Shown: positions 27,721-36,581 of the stretch, one piece after another
Position numbering within the stretch: position 1 is the stretch's first letter
Layout: the number at the start of each line of letters is the position of its first letter
Assembly: GCA_038146785.1 (NCBI GenBank)
Contig: JAYQSI010000005.1
Location: 62,001-126,000, forward strand
Origin: VMDJ01 sp038146785
GTDB taxonomy: Bacteria; Pseudomonadota; Gammaproteobacteria; Chromatiales; Chromatiaceae
DNA length: 64,000 nucleotides
Reading direction: 5' to 3'
Program-made: the position numbers and the translations under genes
The notes under the pieces: model-generated
Told to the model about the DNA's origin: nothing
The model's database searches: none
Seen by the model: the letters and a program-made list of their open reading frames with translations, nothing else

Positions 27721-28872
27721 TCGAACCAGGTTACTGTCATCAGCCAAATCAATAATCACGGGCGGTGCAACACCGTTAAAGTTACAGGCAGTGGCGACAC
27801 TGTAAGCCCCAATCTCATGGATAACGATCACATCACCAATGGAAAGCTCAGGCAGCATGTCGGTATCACCAAAGCGGTCGATACTGTCACAGGTAGGCCC
27901 TGCAAAAACAGCTGGTCCAGGTGTGCCGCCATCCTCTGTAAAGATGGTCATAGGGTAATCTGTGTGGTCGAAGATGCGGCCTGATTGAGCACCGTAAACA
28001 CCGTCGTCCATGTAGTACCACCAAGTGTCATCTTGGCGCTTAGAACGACCGATGATGCGTGCAACCAAGGTCATGCTAGGTGCTGAAATACCGCGACCTG
28101 GCTCAGCCATTAAGCGGATATGAGAAGGTACAGATGCCATCGCTTCGCGAATGGGTGCGCAGAACACTTCGAAGTCGACCGGTGTGTTTGAGTAGTTAGC
28201 GGGGAAGCCGCCACCCATATCGATGCGTTCGATGTTGGCAATGCCAAGGTCTGCAGCTTCTTGTGCAATCTCAACGGTTTTCAATAATGCCAAGCGATGT
28301 GTGTCAGCGCTTTGCGCTTGAGAGCCGACGTGGAAGCAAAGGCCATCAATGGTGATGCCCATCTGCTGGGCAATCTGCAAAATATTCATTGCATCGTCGG
28401 GCTGCGCGCCAAATTTACGAGACAAATCGACAGGTGCATCAGGTGCCACGAAGGCTAAGCGCAACATAACCGTGATGTCGTTACGGTACGGCGCGATCTT
28501 CCAAAGCTCATCCAAGTTATCGACGACAAAGGATGTCACACCTAATTCGATTGACGCTTCTAAGTCAGTGATCGTTTTGATGGGGTGGGTGTGAATCATG
28601 CGTTGAGTTGGGACACCCAAGGGCAGCAACGCCTGAATCTCAGGAGCGCTAGCAACATCAAAACATGCGCCCTCATCAACCAAGGTGGTCAATAGCGAAG
28701 TGTAAGGGTTGGATTTGACGGCGTAGTAGAGGGTCACGCCAGGTAATGCGGCTTGAAGGGAGCGCCAAGTCTCGCGAACGCGAGTTGGGCTGAAAAGCAT
28801 TGCAGGCGAAATGCCACCTGCCTGTGCCAACCAGAAGTCTCCTTCTGATCGAGGGCGAATAGTCGTTAACAC
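27709..28872 (-). CDS. Ornithine/lysine decarboxylase, alanine-racemase fold
   Basis: A 387-residue fold-III PLP decarboxylase, most like bacterial and eukaryotic-type ornithine decarboxylases, making putrescine from ornithine (some also make cadaverine from lysine). Visible are the PLP lysine in YYAVKSNPY (about 53), HVGSQ, the phosphate-binding GGGFP, EPGRG, and the catalytic cysteine/acid motif GPTCDSID (about 320-327), which separates ODC/LDC from diaminopimelate and arginine decarboxylases. The frame is intact, in contrast to its neighbours. The ATG at 28872 is followed by TTIRPRSEGDF. It sits alone between broken genes; polyamine synthesis is usually core, so the gene may predate the decay around it. 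Confidence 0.9.
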   Translation of the reverse strand: MLTTIRPRSEGDFWLAQAGGISPAMLFSPTRVRETWRSLQAALPGVTLYYAVKSNPYTSLLTTLVDEGACFDVASAPEIQALLPLGVPTQRMIHTHPIKTITDLEASIELGVTSFVVDNLDELWKIAPYRNDITVMLRLAFVAPDAPVDLSRKFGAQPDDAMNILQIAQQMGITIDGLCFHVGSQAQSADTHRLALLKTVEIAQEAADLGIANIERIDMGGGFPANYSNTPVDFEVFCAPIREAMASVPSHIRLMAEPGRGISAPSMTLVARIIGRSKRQDDTWWYYMDDGVYGAQSGRIFDHTDYPMTIFTEDGGTPGPAVFAGPTCDSIDRFGDTDMLPELSIGDVIVIHEIGAYSVATACNFNGVAPPVIIDLADDSNLVRLFA

Positions 28873-29162
28873 GTTCGTCTCCTAATTGTTTGTCATTCGT
28901 CGCTCAGACACGTCTAGACAAACAAGACGCCGGGTCACTAACGGGTAAATCACCTAAAGTTTCTGCTCAAATAGCGAGCGATGGAATTTTCAACGATTTT
29001 AAAAGAAAATTTGCTTGAAGAAAAATTTTGATGTTTGAGATTGCGACCAGTTTCAAAGATGCAAAATGAATACGGCTTTGCTAACACCGTCAGGCAATAA
29101 ACGCTTCACTAAGAAAATGGGTCATTTGATGTTTTTACTGTTTAAAGATGTAACGAGTTTTA
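28873..29162. other. AT-rich gap with no identified gene
   Basis: About 290 bases between the decarboxylase start and the flagellin remnant. I looked for the missing flagellin N-terminal helices and for a tRNA 3' end (second attachment site) and saw neither. The decarboxylase promoter should lie in its left part, but no convincing boxes are seen. Confidence 0.4.
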
Positions 29163-30178
29163 ATGGCGCCTTCTCGATGGGACTTGGGTTCTGCAAATGC
29201 CACAACTGATTTGCTAATAACGATTAATGGCTCAACGACCAATCGTCTTTTTAGTATCCCTGATGCAACTTTTGAAAATGGTACATTTGAAACAACTCCG
29301 TTGATAACGGTGATGGAACATTTTCTGTCGCTGCTGGACTATTAATACCAATCAGGTTCGATTAGGTACAGATTCGATAGGTGGCTTTGTCTCGCCAGAA
29401 TCTCCTGTATATCCATCGAATAATGTGAATGATACCGACGGCGTAGGTGTTACAAATGATGAGCAAGTCGTATCGAATTGGGGTGGTTCATATTCTAGTG
29501 TGACAGATGGCATTCGCCTAAGCACTGGAGGGATGACGATCAAAGATTATGGCGTAGCTCACGGTCCATATATTATTTCAGATACATACACTGAGATTCC
29601 AAGCCGGTGCAGGTTTCTTTTGATTGGTCTGCAGTTGCCGGCGGTGATGACTATGACGTGTATGGTTATCTTTTGAAAGATGATGGCACAACAATCGAAT
29701 TATTAGACAGTCATGGTAGATCAGGTTCTGGAGCAGAAACGGTTACTGTCAATTCTGCAGGGAATTATAAGTTCGTTTTTGTTGCAGGTACTTTTGATGC
29801 ATCAGGTGGAACCGCGGCTGGAGCTAGTTTTGATATTACCAATATCAATGTGACTGGTAAAATCCACCATCGTATGGAGTTATTAATTATTCAACTCCTC
29901 AATTGCAAATTTCAAAAAATAGATGAAGCTTTTAGCATGCTTCTTGCTGACCGGGCATCACTAGGTGCTCTAGGAAACCGAATTGAGCATACGCTTAGTT
30001 CACTATTCCTAAAGGGTGAAAAGCTTACGGAAGCTTCCTCACGTATCAATGATGCAGATTATGCCGCTGAATCAGCAAGACTAGCCAAACTACAAGTTCT
30101 AGAGCAATCAAGCACTGCCATGCTTTCTCAAGCAAATGCTTCTATTCAAAGGTTCTGGACTATAAGTAAAATAATCTA
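29163..30178 (+). pseudogene. Flagellin C-terminal remnant with adhesin-like beta domain
   Basis: The 3' part (about 29930-30178) reads as the flagellin C-terminal D1/D0 region: LLADRASLGALGNRIEHT, SSRINDADYAAESARLAK, STAMLSQANASIQ. Upstream (about 29350-29870) lies a Gly/Asp/Thr-rich beta-type domain: NWGGSYSSVTDGIRL, HGPYIISDTYT, VSFDWSAVAGGDDYDVYGY, YKFVFVAGTFD. This resembles a module of marine repeat adhesins and flagellin variable regions. Frame changes occur near 29290-29346, 29590-29606, 29850-29920 and 30147, several explained by lost A residues; correcting the last restores an ending QKVLDYK. The conserved flagellin N-terminal helices are absent, so the gene is truncated, not just mis-sequenced. 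No other flagellar gene is nearby. Confidence 0.72.
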
Positions 30179-30490
30179 GTTTTTGTGGATCCTCAATGGT
30201 AAAACCCTATGCCACACTGTTGATTGCAGGTTTGATGGACTGAAGCGGTGCTTTTCATATTCTTGGGTTAGTCGTTGAATGATCTTACCTGTTTCTTCAA
30301 TCTCAATGAGTAAGGATGCCTTATCGGCTCTACTTGGCCAGTTAGCAATTGATTGCTCCATCGAGGCTTTGCGCTTCTCAAGACGATTTATACGGTCTTG
30401 GAGTAGGTCATATTGATTGGGTTCTATGCTTTTCCAGTAGTTACTAAGCATTTGATTCCAGTTTTCAATCTTTTCGCTATCAGTCGACAT
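30176..30490 (-). CDS. Small coiled-coil protein of the integrase region, 104 aa
   Basis: Not recognised. The protein is hydrophilic, with a probable coiled coil (LLQDRINRLEKRKASMEQS and IEIEETGKIIQRLTQEY). The start ATG at 30490 is preceded by GGTGGAG at good distance, so it looks translated. It follows the integrase on the same strand after about 75 bases and ends against the flagellin remnant. It is probably cargo of the integrated element; excisionase or other roles cannot be claimed. Confidence 0.55.
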   Translation of the reverse strand: MSTDSEKIENWNQMLSNYWKSIEPNQYDLLQDRINRLEKRKASMEQSIANWPSRADKASLLIEIEETGKIIQRLTQEYEKHRFSPSNLQSTVWHRVLPLRIHKN

Positions 30491-30565
30491 GAGTACTCCA
30501 CCTTTTTAACGGTGTTGGAATATACATATGTCCATTATTTAAGATCAATACCGGATTTAAAGTTA

Positions 30566-31464
30566 TTAGATGTCAATTAGTCGTTTCAGCCAATCCGCTT
30601 TGAGTGTGAGTGGGTATCCAGATCCATAGTTTTCTCCAACACTGCCTTTGCTCCAGCCACCTAATTCATCAATTAAATCGGATGGACATTCAACAGCCCT
30701 TAGTCGGTCACGGAAGCTATGCCTGAAAGAATGGATCACACAGCCTTCATCGACTCTTGGCTTTAGCCATTTGTTAAGTGCGGCACTCGCTGAGTTCGAC
30801 TTAGTTCTGACCCCATCACAATACTTGGGGAAAACAAAGTCAGATGAAGACTTGTCTTTAATAGTTAGCTTGGCGGCTTGAAGGGATGTTCCGACAAGGG
30901 GTATTAATCGATTGCTCGAATCTGTCTTTAGTGATCGCCATGGATGCGTTCTAATTTGTACGTGTGGTGTTTCATGGCAAAGATATAAATCAGATACCTG
31001 CAATCCCAGTGCCTCGCTTAGTCTCATTCCAGTATCTGAAATTAGCGCAATAACTAGTCTCAGTTCATCTGATATAGCTAAGCATTCCTTTTGAATAGCT
31101 TTTATTGGTTTGGCGGGATGGGCGGTCTTATTTTCTTTTGGGTGAGCTCGTTAAAGTGAAGGGCGTTGAATGAGTTGTTTAAAGGCAGATCTAATTCACG
31201 ACATGTGAAATTGATAATGGCCTTTATGTTGCTGATGTTTCGCTTGGCGCTTGTTTCAGTCATTCCATTACCTAACAGGTAATCTCGATAGGCATTAGCG
31301 TCAGCACGGGATAGCTCGGTGAGCAATTTATCGCCGATAGCTTTGGTGAGGTAAGTAATCGATCGAGTAGCGCCACGAATAAATGTTTCGCTTTTGCTTG
31401 GCGATTTGTATTTCAAATAGATCTTTAGAGCTTTTGTCAGTTTCACGCTGGGTGAGCCAGACAT
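30566..31464 (-). CDS. Tyrosine recombinase (integrase), frameshifted
   Basis: A phage/island-type site-specific integrase of about 299 residues once one base is added. The N-terminal SAM-like DNA-binding part (SETFIRGATRSITYLTKAIG) reads to about 31136; there a four-A run (five expected) shifts the frame. The catalytic part contains Arg in TGMRLSEALGL, Lys in SLKTDSSNRL, His and Arg in HSFRHSFRDRL, Trp in LGGWSKGS and the nucleophile Tyr in ENYGSGY, so all catalytic residues are legible. It begins about 20 bases after the disrupted 3' end of tRNA-Leu, the standard position for a tRNA-targeting element. Confidence 0.85.
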
Positions 31465-31484
31465 TTCTAGAGAAGGGTTGGTTC

Positions 31485-31556
31485 GACTTGAACCTCCACG
31501 GCCTTGCGGCCACCAGCACCTGAAGCTGGCGTGTCTACCAATTTCACCACCTGGGC
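31485..31556 (-). tRNA. tRNA-Leu(CAG), 3' end missing at integrase junction
   Basis: On the minus strand from 31556: acceptor GCCCAGG, D-arm with AATTGGTAGAC, anticodon loop with CAG between CCAGC and GCTGG, long variable arm GGCC-GCAA-GGCC, then T-stem GGAGG and T-loop TTCAAGT. After the loop the sequence reads CGAACCAACCC instead of a strand pairing with GGAGG and with the acceptor, and no CCTGGGC or CCA follows. So the 5' 70 or so bases are a normal Leu tRNA and the last 20 are replaced. The junction is adjacent to the integrase start. A good promoter remains upstream. It is probably a tRNA split by an integration event or its decay. Confidence 0.75.
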
Positions 31557-31575
31557 ATAGGTGTTGAGGGCGCGT

Positions 31576-31604
31576 AACTTACAGCGACAAACTAGGTGTG
31601 TCAA
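31576..31604 (-). promoter_or_regulatory. Promoter of tRNA-Leu
   Basis: On the minus strand TTGACA (31599-31604), 17-base spacer, TAAGTT (31576-31581), followed by a GC-rich discriminator, as usual for stringently controlled stable-RNA promoters. Confidence 0.8.
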
Positions 31605-31613
31605 CGCTACAAT
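31584..31613 (+). promoter_or_regulatory. Possible rnr promoter
   Basis: GCGACA (31584-31589), 18-base spacer, TACAAT (31608-31613), overlapping the divergent tRNA promoter. The -10 box is good, the -35 box poor. Confidence 0.45.
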
Positions 31614-31646
31614 CGGGGCCATAAATCGCAGTAAAAGGCCTGATGA

Positions 31647-34082
31647 GTGGCAAAGCAAAAAAAGGTGTCTCGCACCGAATTAAATGACCCGCAAGCGCAA
31701 CGTGAAGCGGATACCTATGAAAATCCTGTTCCCAGTCGAGAGTTCATTTTAGAAGTGATCGCCGAGCAAGGTTGTCCCATGAGTTTTAAAGAGCTGATGT
31801 ACACCTTGGATATTGATGAAGAGCAAACCGAGGGCCTTTCTCGTCGTGTGAGTGCGATGACCCGTGATGGTCAGCTAATCCGTAATCGCCGTGGCGGCTA
31901 TTGCCCGGTGAATAACAAAGACATGATTGTGGGTCGTGTTATTGGTCATCCAGATGGTTTTGGCTTTTTAAAGCGTGATGATGCAAATGGTGATGACCTG
32001 TTTTTAGGTCCGCGTGAAATGCGTCGCGTTTGGCATGGTGATCATGTGGTGGTGCAAGTCTCCGGCATTGATCGACGTGGTCGCGAAGAAGGTCAAATCA
32101 TCGAGGTATTGGAGCGCGCCTTTAACAAGCTCGTCGGTCGTTTGCAGATCGATCGCGGTGTTGCGTTCTTGTTGCCCGACAATAAACGCATTACCCAGCA
32201 AGTACTCATTCCGCCGGAGAGTTTGCATGGCGGCAAGAACGGTCAAATGGTGGAAGTCGCCATTGATGAACATCCAACGCCTTGGCGTCAGGCTATTGGT
32301 AGTGTGATTGATGTTATTGGCGATCAATATGCCCCTGGTATGGAAACCGCGGTTGCTATCCGTAGTCATGATATTCCGCATGACTGGCCAGAAGATCTGC
32401 TGAAACAAATCGAAGGCTTGACTGCTGAGGTGCCAGAAAAGGCGAAAGAAGGTCGTGAAGATCTGCGTGATGTGCCCTTGGTGACGATCGATGGTGCGGA
32501 TGCGCGTGACTTCGATGATGCGGTTTTTTGTGCAAAGACAACAAAAGGCTGGCGCTTATTGGTCGCGATTGCTGATGTCTCAGCGTATGTCGAAAAAGAT
32601 TCACCGTTAGATAAAGAAGCTTATCTGCGCAGTACCTCGGTGTACTTCCCTGATCGCGTGGTGCCGATGTTGCCAGAGGTGCTCTCGAATGGACTTTGTT
32701 CGATCAATCCGAAGGTTGATCGTTTGTGCATGGTCTGTGAGATGTACTTTGATCCGCAGGGCAAAATGTTTCGCTCGCGTTTCTTTGAAGGCGTGATGAA
32801 TTCACATGCCCGTCTGACCTATGACCAAGTGGGCGCGATGCTGATTGATAACGATCAGGCGCTTAAAGAAGAGTTTGCGCACGTATTGCCGCATCTCGAA
32901 GATCTGCATGGCCTTTATAAAGTGCTACATGCAGCACGTGCTGTGCGTGGTGCGATTGATTTTGATACCACCGAAACCCGTTTTAAATTTGATGAGAACG
33001 GCAAGGTGGCTGAAGTGGTGCCACTGGTTCGACATGATGCACACCGTTTAATTGAAGAGTGCATGTTGGCGGCTAACGTTGCGGCAGCACGCTTCTTGCT
33101 GAAGAACAAAATACCGGCTTTGTACCGTGTGCATGAGCGCCCAAGTGAAGAGAAGCTGTCGGACTTGGGGCAATTTTTACGCGAGCTAGGTTTGTCGTTG
33201 AAGGGTGGTCTTGAGCCTACAGCGAAAGATTACGCCGAGCTGCTTGAGCAAGTTAAAACGCGTGCGGATTACCATGTGATTCAAACCGTACTGCTGCGTT
33301 CAATGATGCAAGCGGTGTATACCGATGAGAATGTTGGGCACTTTGGTTTGGCATTTGAAGCCTATGCGCATTTCACTTCACCAATACGTCGTTATCCTGA
33401 CTTGATGGTGCATCGTGCGATTCGTCATGTGCTTCGAAATGGTTCAGCAAAAGGCTTTGCTTACTCGGATAAAGATTTAGCGCACATGGGTGAGCACTGT
33501 TCGATGTGTGAGCGTCGCGCGGATGATGCGTCGCGTGATTCGGCTGATGCGCTTAAGTGTTACTTCATGCTCGATAAAGTGGGTGAAAGTTTCCAAGGCA
33601 CGATCTCAGGCGTGAACAGCTTTGGTCTGTTTGTCGAGTTAGATGAGATTTTTATCACCGGCTTGATTCATATCACCGCGCTCGATCGGGATTACTTTAT
33701 TTTCGATCCTATCGGTCATCGTTTAACCGGTGAGCGTACGGGCAAGGTTTATCGCTTGGGTGATCGTATTAAGGTGCGTGTTGCAGCGGTCAATATGGAA
33801 GATCGCAAGATCGACTTTGTGCTCGACGATGGTAATAGCCAAGCGCCGATTAAAAAGAAAGTTGAGATGATTCATGGTGTGCCAGCGGATCAGCTGCGCA
33901 TTGATCGCCCGCCACGTTCGCAACCAGGTTCAAAAAAGCCAAGTAAAAACCCATGGGGATCGCGTTCTGAGTCGGATGAAAAGAAGACCAGTAAAAAGAA
34001 AGCGAGCAAAGGGAAAAAGCGTAAAGGTCGCCCGGGTAAGAAAGAGCGTGCCGCAGCTAAGGCTAAAAAAGGTAAGCGTTAA
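31647..34082 (+). CDS. rnr: Ribonuclease R
   Basis: A 3'-to-5' exoribonuclease that degrades structured RNA. The 811-residue protein has an N-terminal winged helix (about 25-90), cold-shock domains, the RNB catalytic domain with clustered aspartates in DGADARDFDDAVF (about 285), an S1 domain (about 645-730, GESFQGTISGVNSFGLFVEL) and a Lys/Arg-rich tail. GTG 31647 is taken as start (AAGG upstream). The next gene, rlmB, begins three bases after the stop, the usual rnr-rlmB operon. Confidence 0.96.
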   Translation: MAKQKKVSRTELNDPQAQREADTYENPVPSREFILEVIAEQGCPMSFKELMYTLDIDEEQTEGLSRRVSAMTRDGQLIRNRRGGYCPVNNKDMIVGRVIGHPDGFGFLKRDDANGDDLFLGPREMRRVWHGDHVVVQVSGIDRRGREEGQIIEVLERAFNKLVGRLQIDRGVAFLLPDNKRITQQVLIPPESLHGGKNGQMVEVAIDEHPTPWRQAIGSVIDVIGDQYAPGMETAVAIRSHDIPHDWPEDLLKQIEGLTAEVPEKAKEGREDLRDVPLVTIDGADARDFDDAVFCAKTTKGWRLLVAIADVSAYVEKDSPLDKEAYLRSTSVYFPDRVVPMLPEVLSNGLCSINPKVDRLCMVCEMYFDPQGKMFRSRFFEGVMNSHARLTYDQVGAMLIDNDQALKEEFAHVLPHLEDLHGLYKVLHAARAVRGAIDFDTTETRFKFDENGKVAEVVPLVRHDAHRLIEECMLAANVAAARFLLKNKIPALYRVHERPSEEKLSDLGQFLRELGLSLKGGLEPTAKDYAELLEQVKTRADYHVIQTVLLRSMMQAVYTDENVGHFGLAFEAYAHFTSPIRRYPDLMVHRAIRHVLRNGSAKGFAYSDKDLAHMGEHCSMCERRADDASRDSADALKCYFMLDKVGESFQGTISGVNSFGLFVELDEIFITGLIHITALDRDYFIFDPIGHRLTGERTGKVYRLGDRIKVRVAAVNMEDRKIDFVLDDGNSQAPIKKKVEMIHGVPADQLRIDRPPRSQPGSKKPSKNPWGSRSESDEKKTSKKKASKGKKRKGRPGKKERAAAKAKKGKR

Positions 34083-34085
34083 GTC

Positions 34086-34832
34086 ATGGGCGATAAGCAA
34101 CAATGGGTTGCCGGTGTGCATGCAGTGCGTTCAGCGCTGAAGTTTGGCCGTGAGCGCATTAACGAAATTATTTATGACGCGACACGCAAAGATCGTCGTT
34201 TAAATGCTGTTTTAGATGACGCCAAAAAGCTCGGTGTTCCGCTGACTGCGAGCGATAAGAAAACTGTCGAGAAGCTAGCCGGTAGCGCTAACCATCAGGG
34301 CGTGGTGATCAGTACCCAAGCGCCTGCTGCGCAGACTGAAGATGATCTCGATACCTTGCTGAATAACCTCGATCATCCACCTTTATTATTGGTCCTTGAT
34401 GGCGTGACCGATCCGCATAACCTGGGCGCCTGTTTGCGCACGGCTGATGGTGCGGGGGTGGATGCGGTGATTGCGCCAAAAGACAAATCGGTTGGGCTGA
34501 CCCCGGTGGCCGTAAAGGTCTCGAGTGGTGCAGCGGAAACCGTGCCGTTTGTGCAGGTGACTAATCTGGCGCGAACCTTGCGACATCTGCAGGATGATTT
34601 TCGTATTTTTGTGGTCGGCACCACAGGTGAGACCGATCTCGAGCTCTACCAAGCGGATCTGACCGGTGCGCTAGCGCTGGTAATGGGCGCGGAAGGTGAG
34701 GGGATGCGCCGCCTGACGGCTGAACAATGCGACCAATTGGTGCGTTTACCCATGCAGGGGCAGGTCGAAAGTCTGAATGTGTCGGTCGCGACGGGTGTCA
34801 CGCTCTACGAAGCGGTTCGTCAGCGCCGCTAA
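34086..34832 (+). CDS. rlmB: 23S rRNA (guanosine-2251-2'-O)-methyltransferase
   Basis: A SPOUT-family (TrmH/SpoU) methyltransferase using SAM to methylate G2251 of the ribosomal P loop. The 248-residue protein has an N-terminal substrate-binding domain starting GVHAVRSALKFG, and the knotted C-terminal domain with LDGVTDPHNLGACLRTA (motif 1 Asn and Arg), VMGAEGEGM (motif 2) and LPMQGQVESLNVSVATG (motif 3). Directly downstream of rnr. Confidence 0.96.
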   Translation: MGDKQQWVAGVHAVRSALKFGRERINEIIYDATRKDRRLNAVLDDAKKLGVPLTASDKKTVEKLAGSANHQGVVISTQAPAAQTEDDLDTLLNNLDHPPLLLVLDGVTDPHNLGACLRTADGAGVDAVIAPKDKSVGLTPVAVKVSSGAAETVPFVQVTNLARTLRHLQDDFRIFVVGTTGETDLELYQADLTGALALVMGAEGEGMRRLTAEQCDQLVRLPMQGQVESLNVSVATGVTLYEAVRQRR

Positions 34833-34834
34833 GC

Positions 34835-34863
34835 TTGCATTTTATAAGGCGTTTCTCTAGAAT
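34835..34863 (+). promoter_or_regulatory. Promoter of the rpsF operon
   Basis: TTGCAT (34835-34840), 17-base spacer, TAGAAT (34858-34863), then a GC-rich discriminator (CGCGCGC) typical of ribosomal-protein promoters. Confidence 0.75.
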
Positions 34864-34869
34864 CGCGCG

Positions 34870-34944
34870 CTCTCGTCGGTCCTCTGGGTCGGCACTCCTT
34901 GCTTCACCACACAGTGTGGGAGGCTTTAACCCGTAAGGAGCTAC
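34870..34944 (+). promoter_or_regulatory. Probable S6:S18 ribosomal-protein leader
   Basis: The untranslated leader of rpsF contains a CCACA/TGTGG hairpin followed by GGGAGGC, then AACCCGTAAGGAGC before the ATG. The GGGAGG and CCCG segments and the ribosome site are arranged as in leaders bound by the S6-S18 complex for autoregulation. I recognise the general layout, not a verified covariance match. Confidence 0.5.
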
Positions 34945-34945
34945 A

Positions 34946-35299
34946 ATGCGTCATTACGAAATCGTGTTCCTGGTCCACCCTGACCAGAGTGAGCAGGTGC
35001 CAGCAATGGTAGACCGCTACAAGTCGGTAATTGAAACTGCCGGCGGTAAAATTCACCGTCTAGAAGATTGGGGTCGTCGCCAGTTGGCTTACCCAATCAA
35101 TAAAGTTCACAAAGCACACTATGTGTTGATGAACGTTGAAGCGACTGGTGAAGCTTTAACTGAACTTGAAACCTTGTTCCGCTTCAATGATGCGGTCATC
35201 CGTAACTTAGTTATCCGTCGCGATGAAGCGGTAACTGAGGCGTCGCCTTTGATGAAAGAAGACGACAAGAAAGATGCACCTGAAGCTGCAGCTAGCTAA
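34946..35299 (+). CDS. rpsF: 30S ribosomal protein S6
   Basis: A 117-residue S6 (MRHYEIVFLVHPDQSEQV, RRQLAYPINKVHKAHYVLMN) with an acidic C-terminal tail. It binds S18 in the platform of the 30S subunit. It starts the rpsF-rpsR-DUF2232-rplI cluster; AAGGAG is six bases before the ATG. Confidence 0.98.
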   Translation: MRHYEIVFLVHPDQSEQVPAMVDRYKSVIETAGGKIHRLEDWGRRQLAYPINKVHKAHYVLMNVEATGEALTELETLFRFNDAVIRNLVIRRDEAVTEASPLMKEDDKKDAPEAAAS

Positions 35300-35315
35300 T
35301 TAAGGAGAGAGTTCG

Positions 35316-35537
35316 ATGTCACGTTTTTTCCGTCGTCGTAAGGGTTGTCGTTTCGCGGCTGAAGGTATGGAGATCGATTACAAAGATCTAAACACCTTGC
35401 GCCAGAACATCACCGAAACCGGCAAGATTGTTCCTAGTCGTATCACTGGCACCAGTGCTAAGTACCAACGTCAGTTGGCTACTGCTGTGAAGCGTGCGCG
35501 CTTCTTGGCGTTGTTGCCTTACTCAGACAGCCATTAA
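35316..35537 (+). CDS. rpsR: 30S ribosomal protein S18
   Basis: A 73-residue basic protein (RKGCRFAAEGMEIDYKD, GKIVPSRITGTSAKYQRQL) that pairs with S6. AAGGAGAG precedes the ATG, 16 bases after rpsF. Confidence 0.98.
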   Translation: MSRFFRRRKGCRFAAEGMEIDYKDLNTLRQNITETGKIVPSRITGTSAKYQRQLATAVKRARFLALLPYSDSH

Positions 35538-35597
35538 TCGGCTGGTGAGTGTGGTGTCGTCTAAAGCGACATCCGTTCGGTTTTACCGAGTAGTTGT

Positions 35598-36503
35598 ATG
35601 AAAGCCCTAATCACTTGGGTGATGAAGGGACGCACTCAGGCCATCATGGCGACCACTGTGTCGGGTATGTTGGCTCTGATGATCACGCCGATGGCGTTGA
35701 TCAGTGCAGCACTAGTGGTCTTGGCCACGCTGAGAAACGGCGCAAGAGAAGGTCTTGTAGTTGTTTTATCAGCAGGGTTTGCGATCGCTGGTTTGGGTGG
35801 CTTGATATTTAACATGCCACTCGCAATGGCCATCATGGGCTTAGTTCTATGGTTGCCAGCATGGGGTTCGGGTTTGCTGTTAGGGCAGAGTCGATCACTC
35901 AGCAAAACAATCGAGGTACTTGCCATGGCGGCAATTGGCTTGGTTGTTGCGCAATACCTACTGTTAGGTGATCCCAATGCGTATTGGGATGGCTTGATAA
36001 CTGAATACATGAAACTTCAGTTTGATACAGCGGTAGTGCCAGAAGCAGATCAGCAAGCATTGGCGACAGCCATTGCCGGTTGGATGCCTGGTGGTGTTGC
36101 GGCAAGTTGGTTGAGCTCGTCGAGCGTTGCAGTGTTTATCGCGCTGTGGATGCAAGCCAAGCTGAATCAAACGAATGAGTTTGGACAAGCGTTTCGTGCG
36201 TTTGCTGTGAGTCGAGTGTGGCTCTGGTTGGTTCCAATCACATTGTTGCCATCGCTGCTGAGTGACCAAGGTCCAACGCTGTTAGGGCAGTTGTACCTGG
36301 TGGGAACCACCTTGTTTTTGCTGCAAGGTTTGAGTGTGGCTCATGCTTGGGTTCATCAAAAAGGTGAATCAAAGCGAGGCTGGATTTACGGCTTGTACTT
36401 TGTGTTGTTCGTCGGCTTACCGTATAGCGTTACAGCAATAGCTGCCGCAGGGTTTGCAGACGGATGGTTAAATTTTCGAGCAAAGATTCAATCGAAAGAT
36501 TGA
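35598..36503 (+). CDS. DUF2232 (YybS-like) membrane protein
   Basis: A 301-residue integral membrane protein with about eight hydrophobic segments and little soluble sequence. Its place between rpsR and rplI is the hallmark of the DUF2232 family in pseudomonad-like and Thiomicrospira-like gammaproteobacteria. Function is not established; ECF-transporter S-component-like folds have been suggested for the wider group. The start ATG 35598 follows a 60-base gap. Confidence 0.8.
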   Translation: MKALITWVMKGRTQAIMATTVSGMLALMITPMALISAALVVLATLRNGAREGLVVVLSAGFAIAGLGGLIFNMPLAMAIMGLVLWLPAWGSGLLLGQSRSLSKTIEVLAMAAIGLVVAQYLLLGDPNAYWDGLITEYMKLQFDTAVVPEADQQALATAIAGWMPGGVAASWLSSSSVAVFIALWMQAKLNQTNEFGQAFRAFAVSRVWLWLVPITLLPSLLSDQGPTLLGQLYLVGTTLFLLQGLSVAHAWVHQKGESKRGWIYGLYFVLFVGLPYSVTAIAAAGFADGWLNFRAKIQSKD

Positions 36504-36581
36504 GTTGGATGAAGGACAACCTTCGGCTCAGTGAGTTCGTGATAACACGGCTCCACATTACCTTTAATCGGGGTTAGAAAG

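Noticed and set aside
29425..29870. Stand-alone adhesin gene
   Set aside because: The same frame runs, with small shifts, into flagellin C-terminal sequence, so it is the variable region of a flagellin remnant.
31467..31658. Open frame of 63 codons across the tRNA-Leu
   Set aside because: It is the well-known false translation of a leucine tRNA (VKLVDTPASG type); the tRNA fold explains it.
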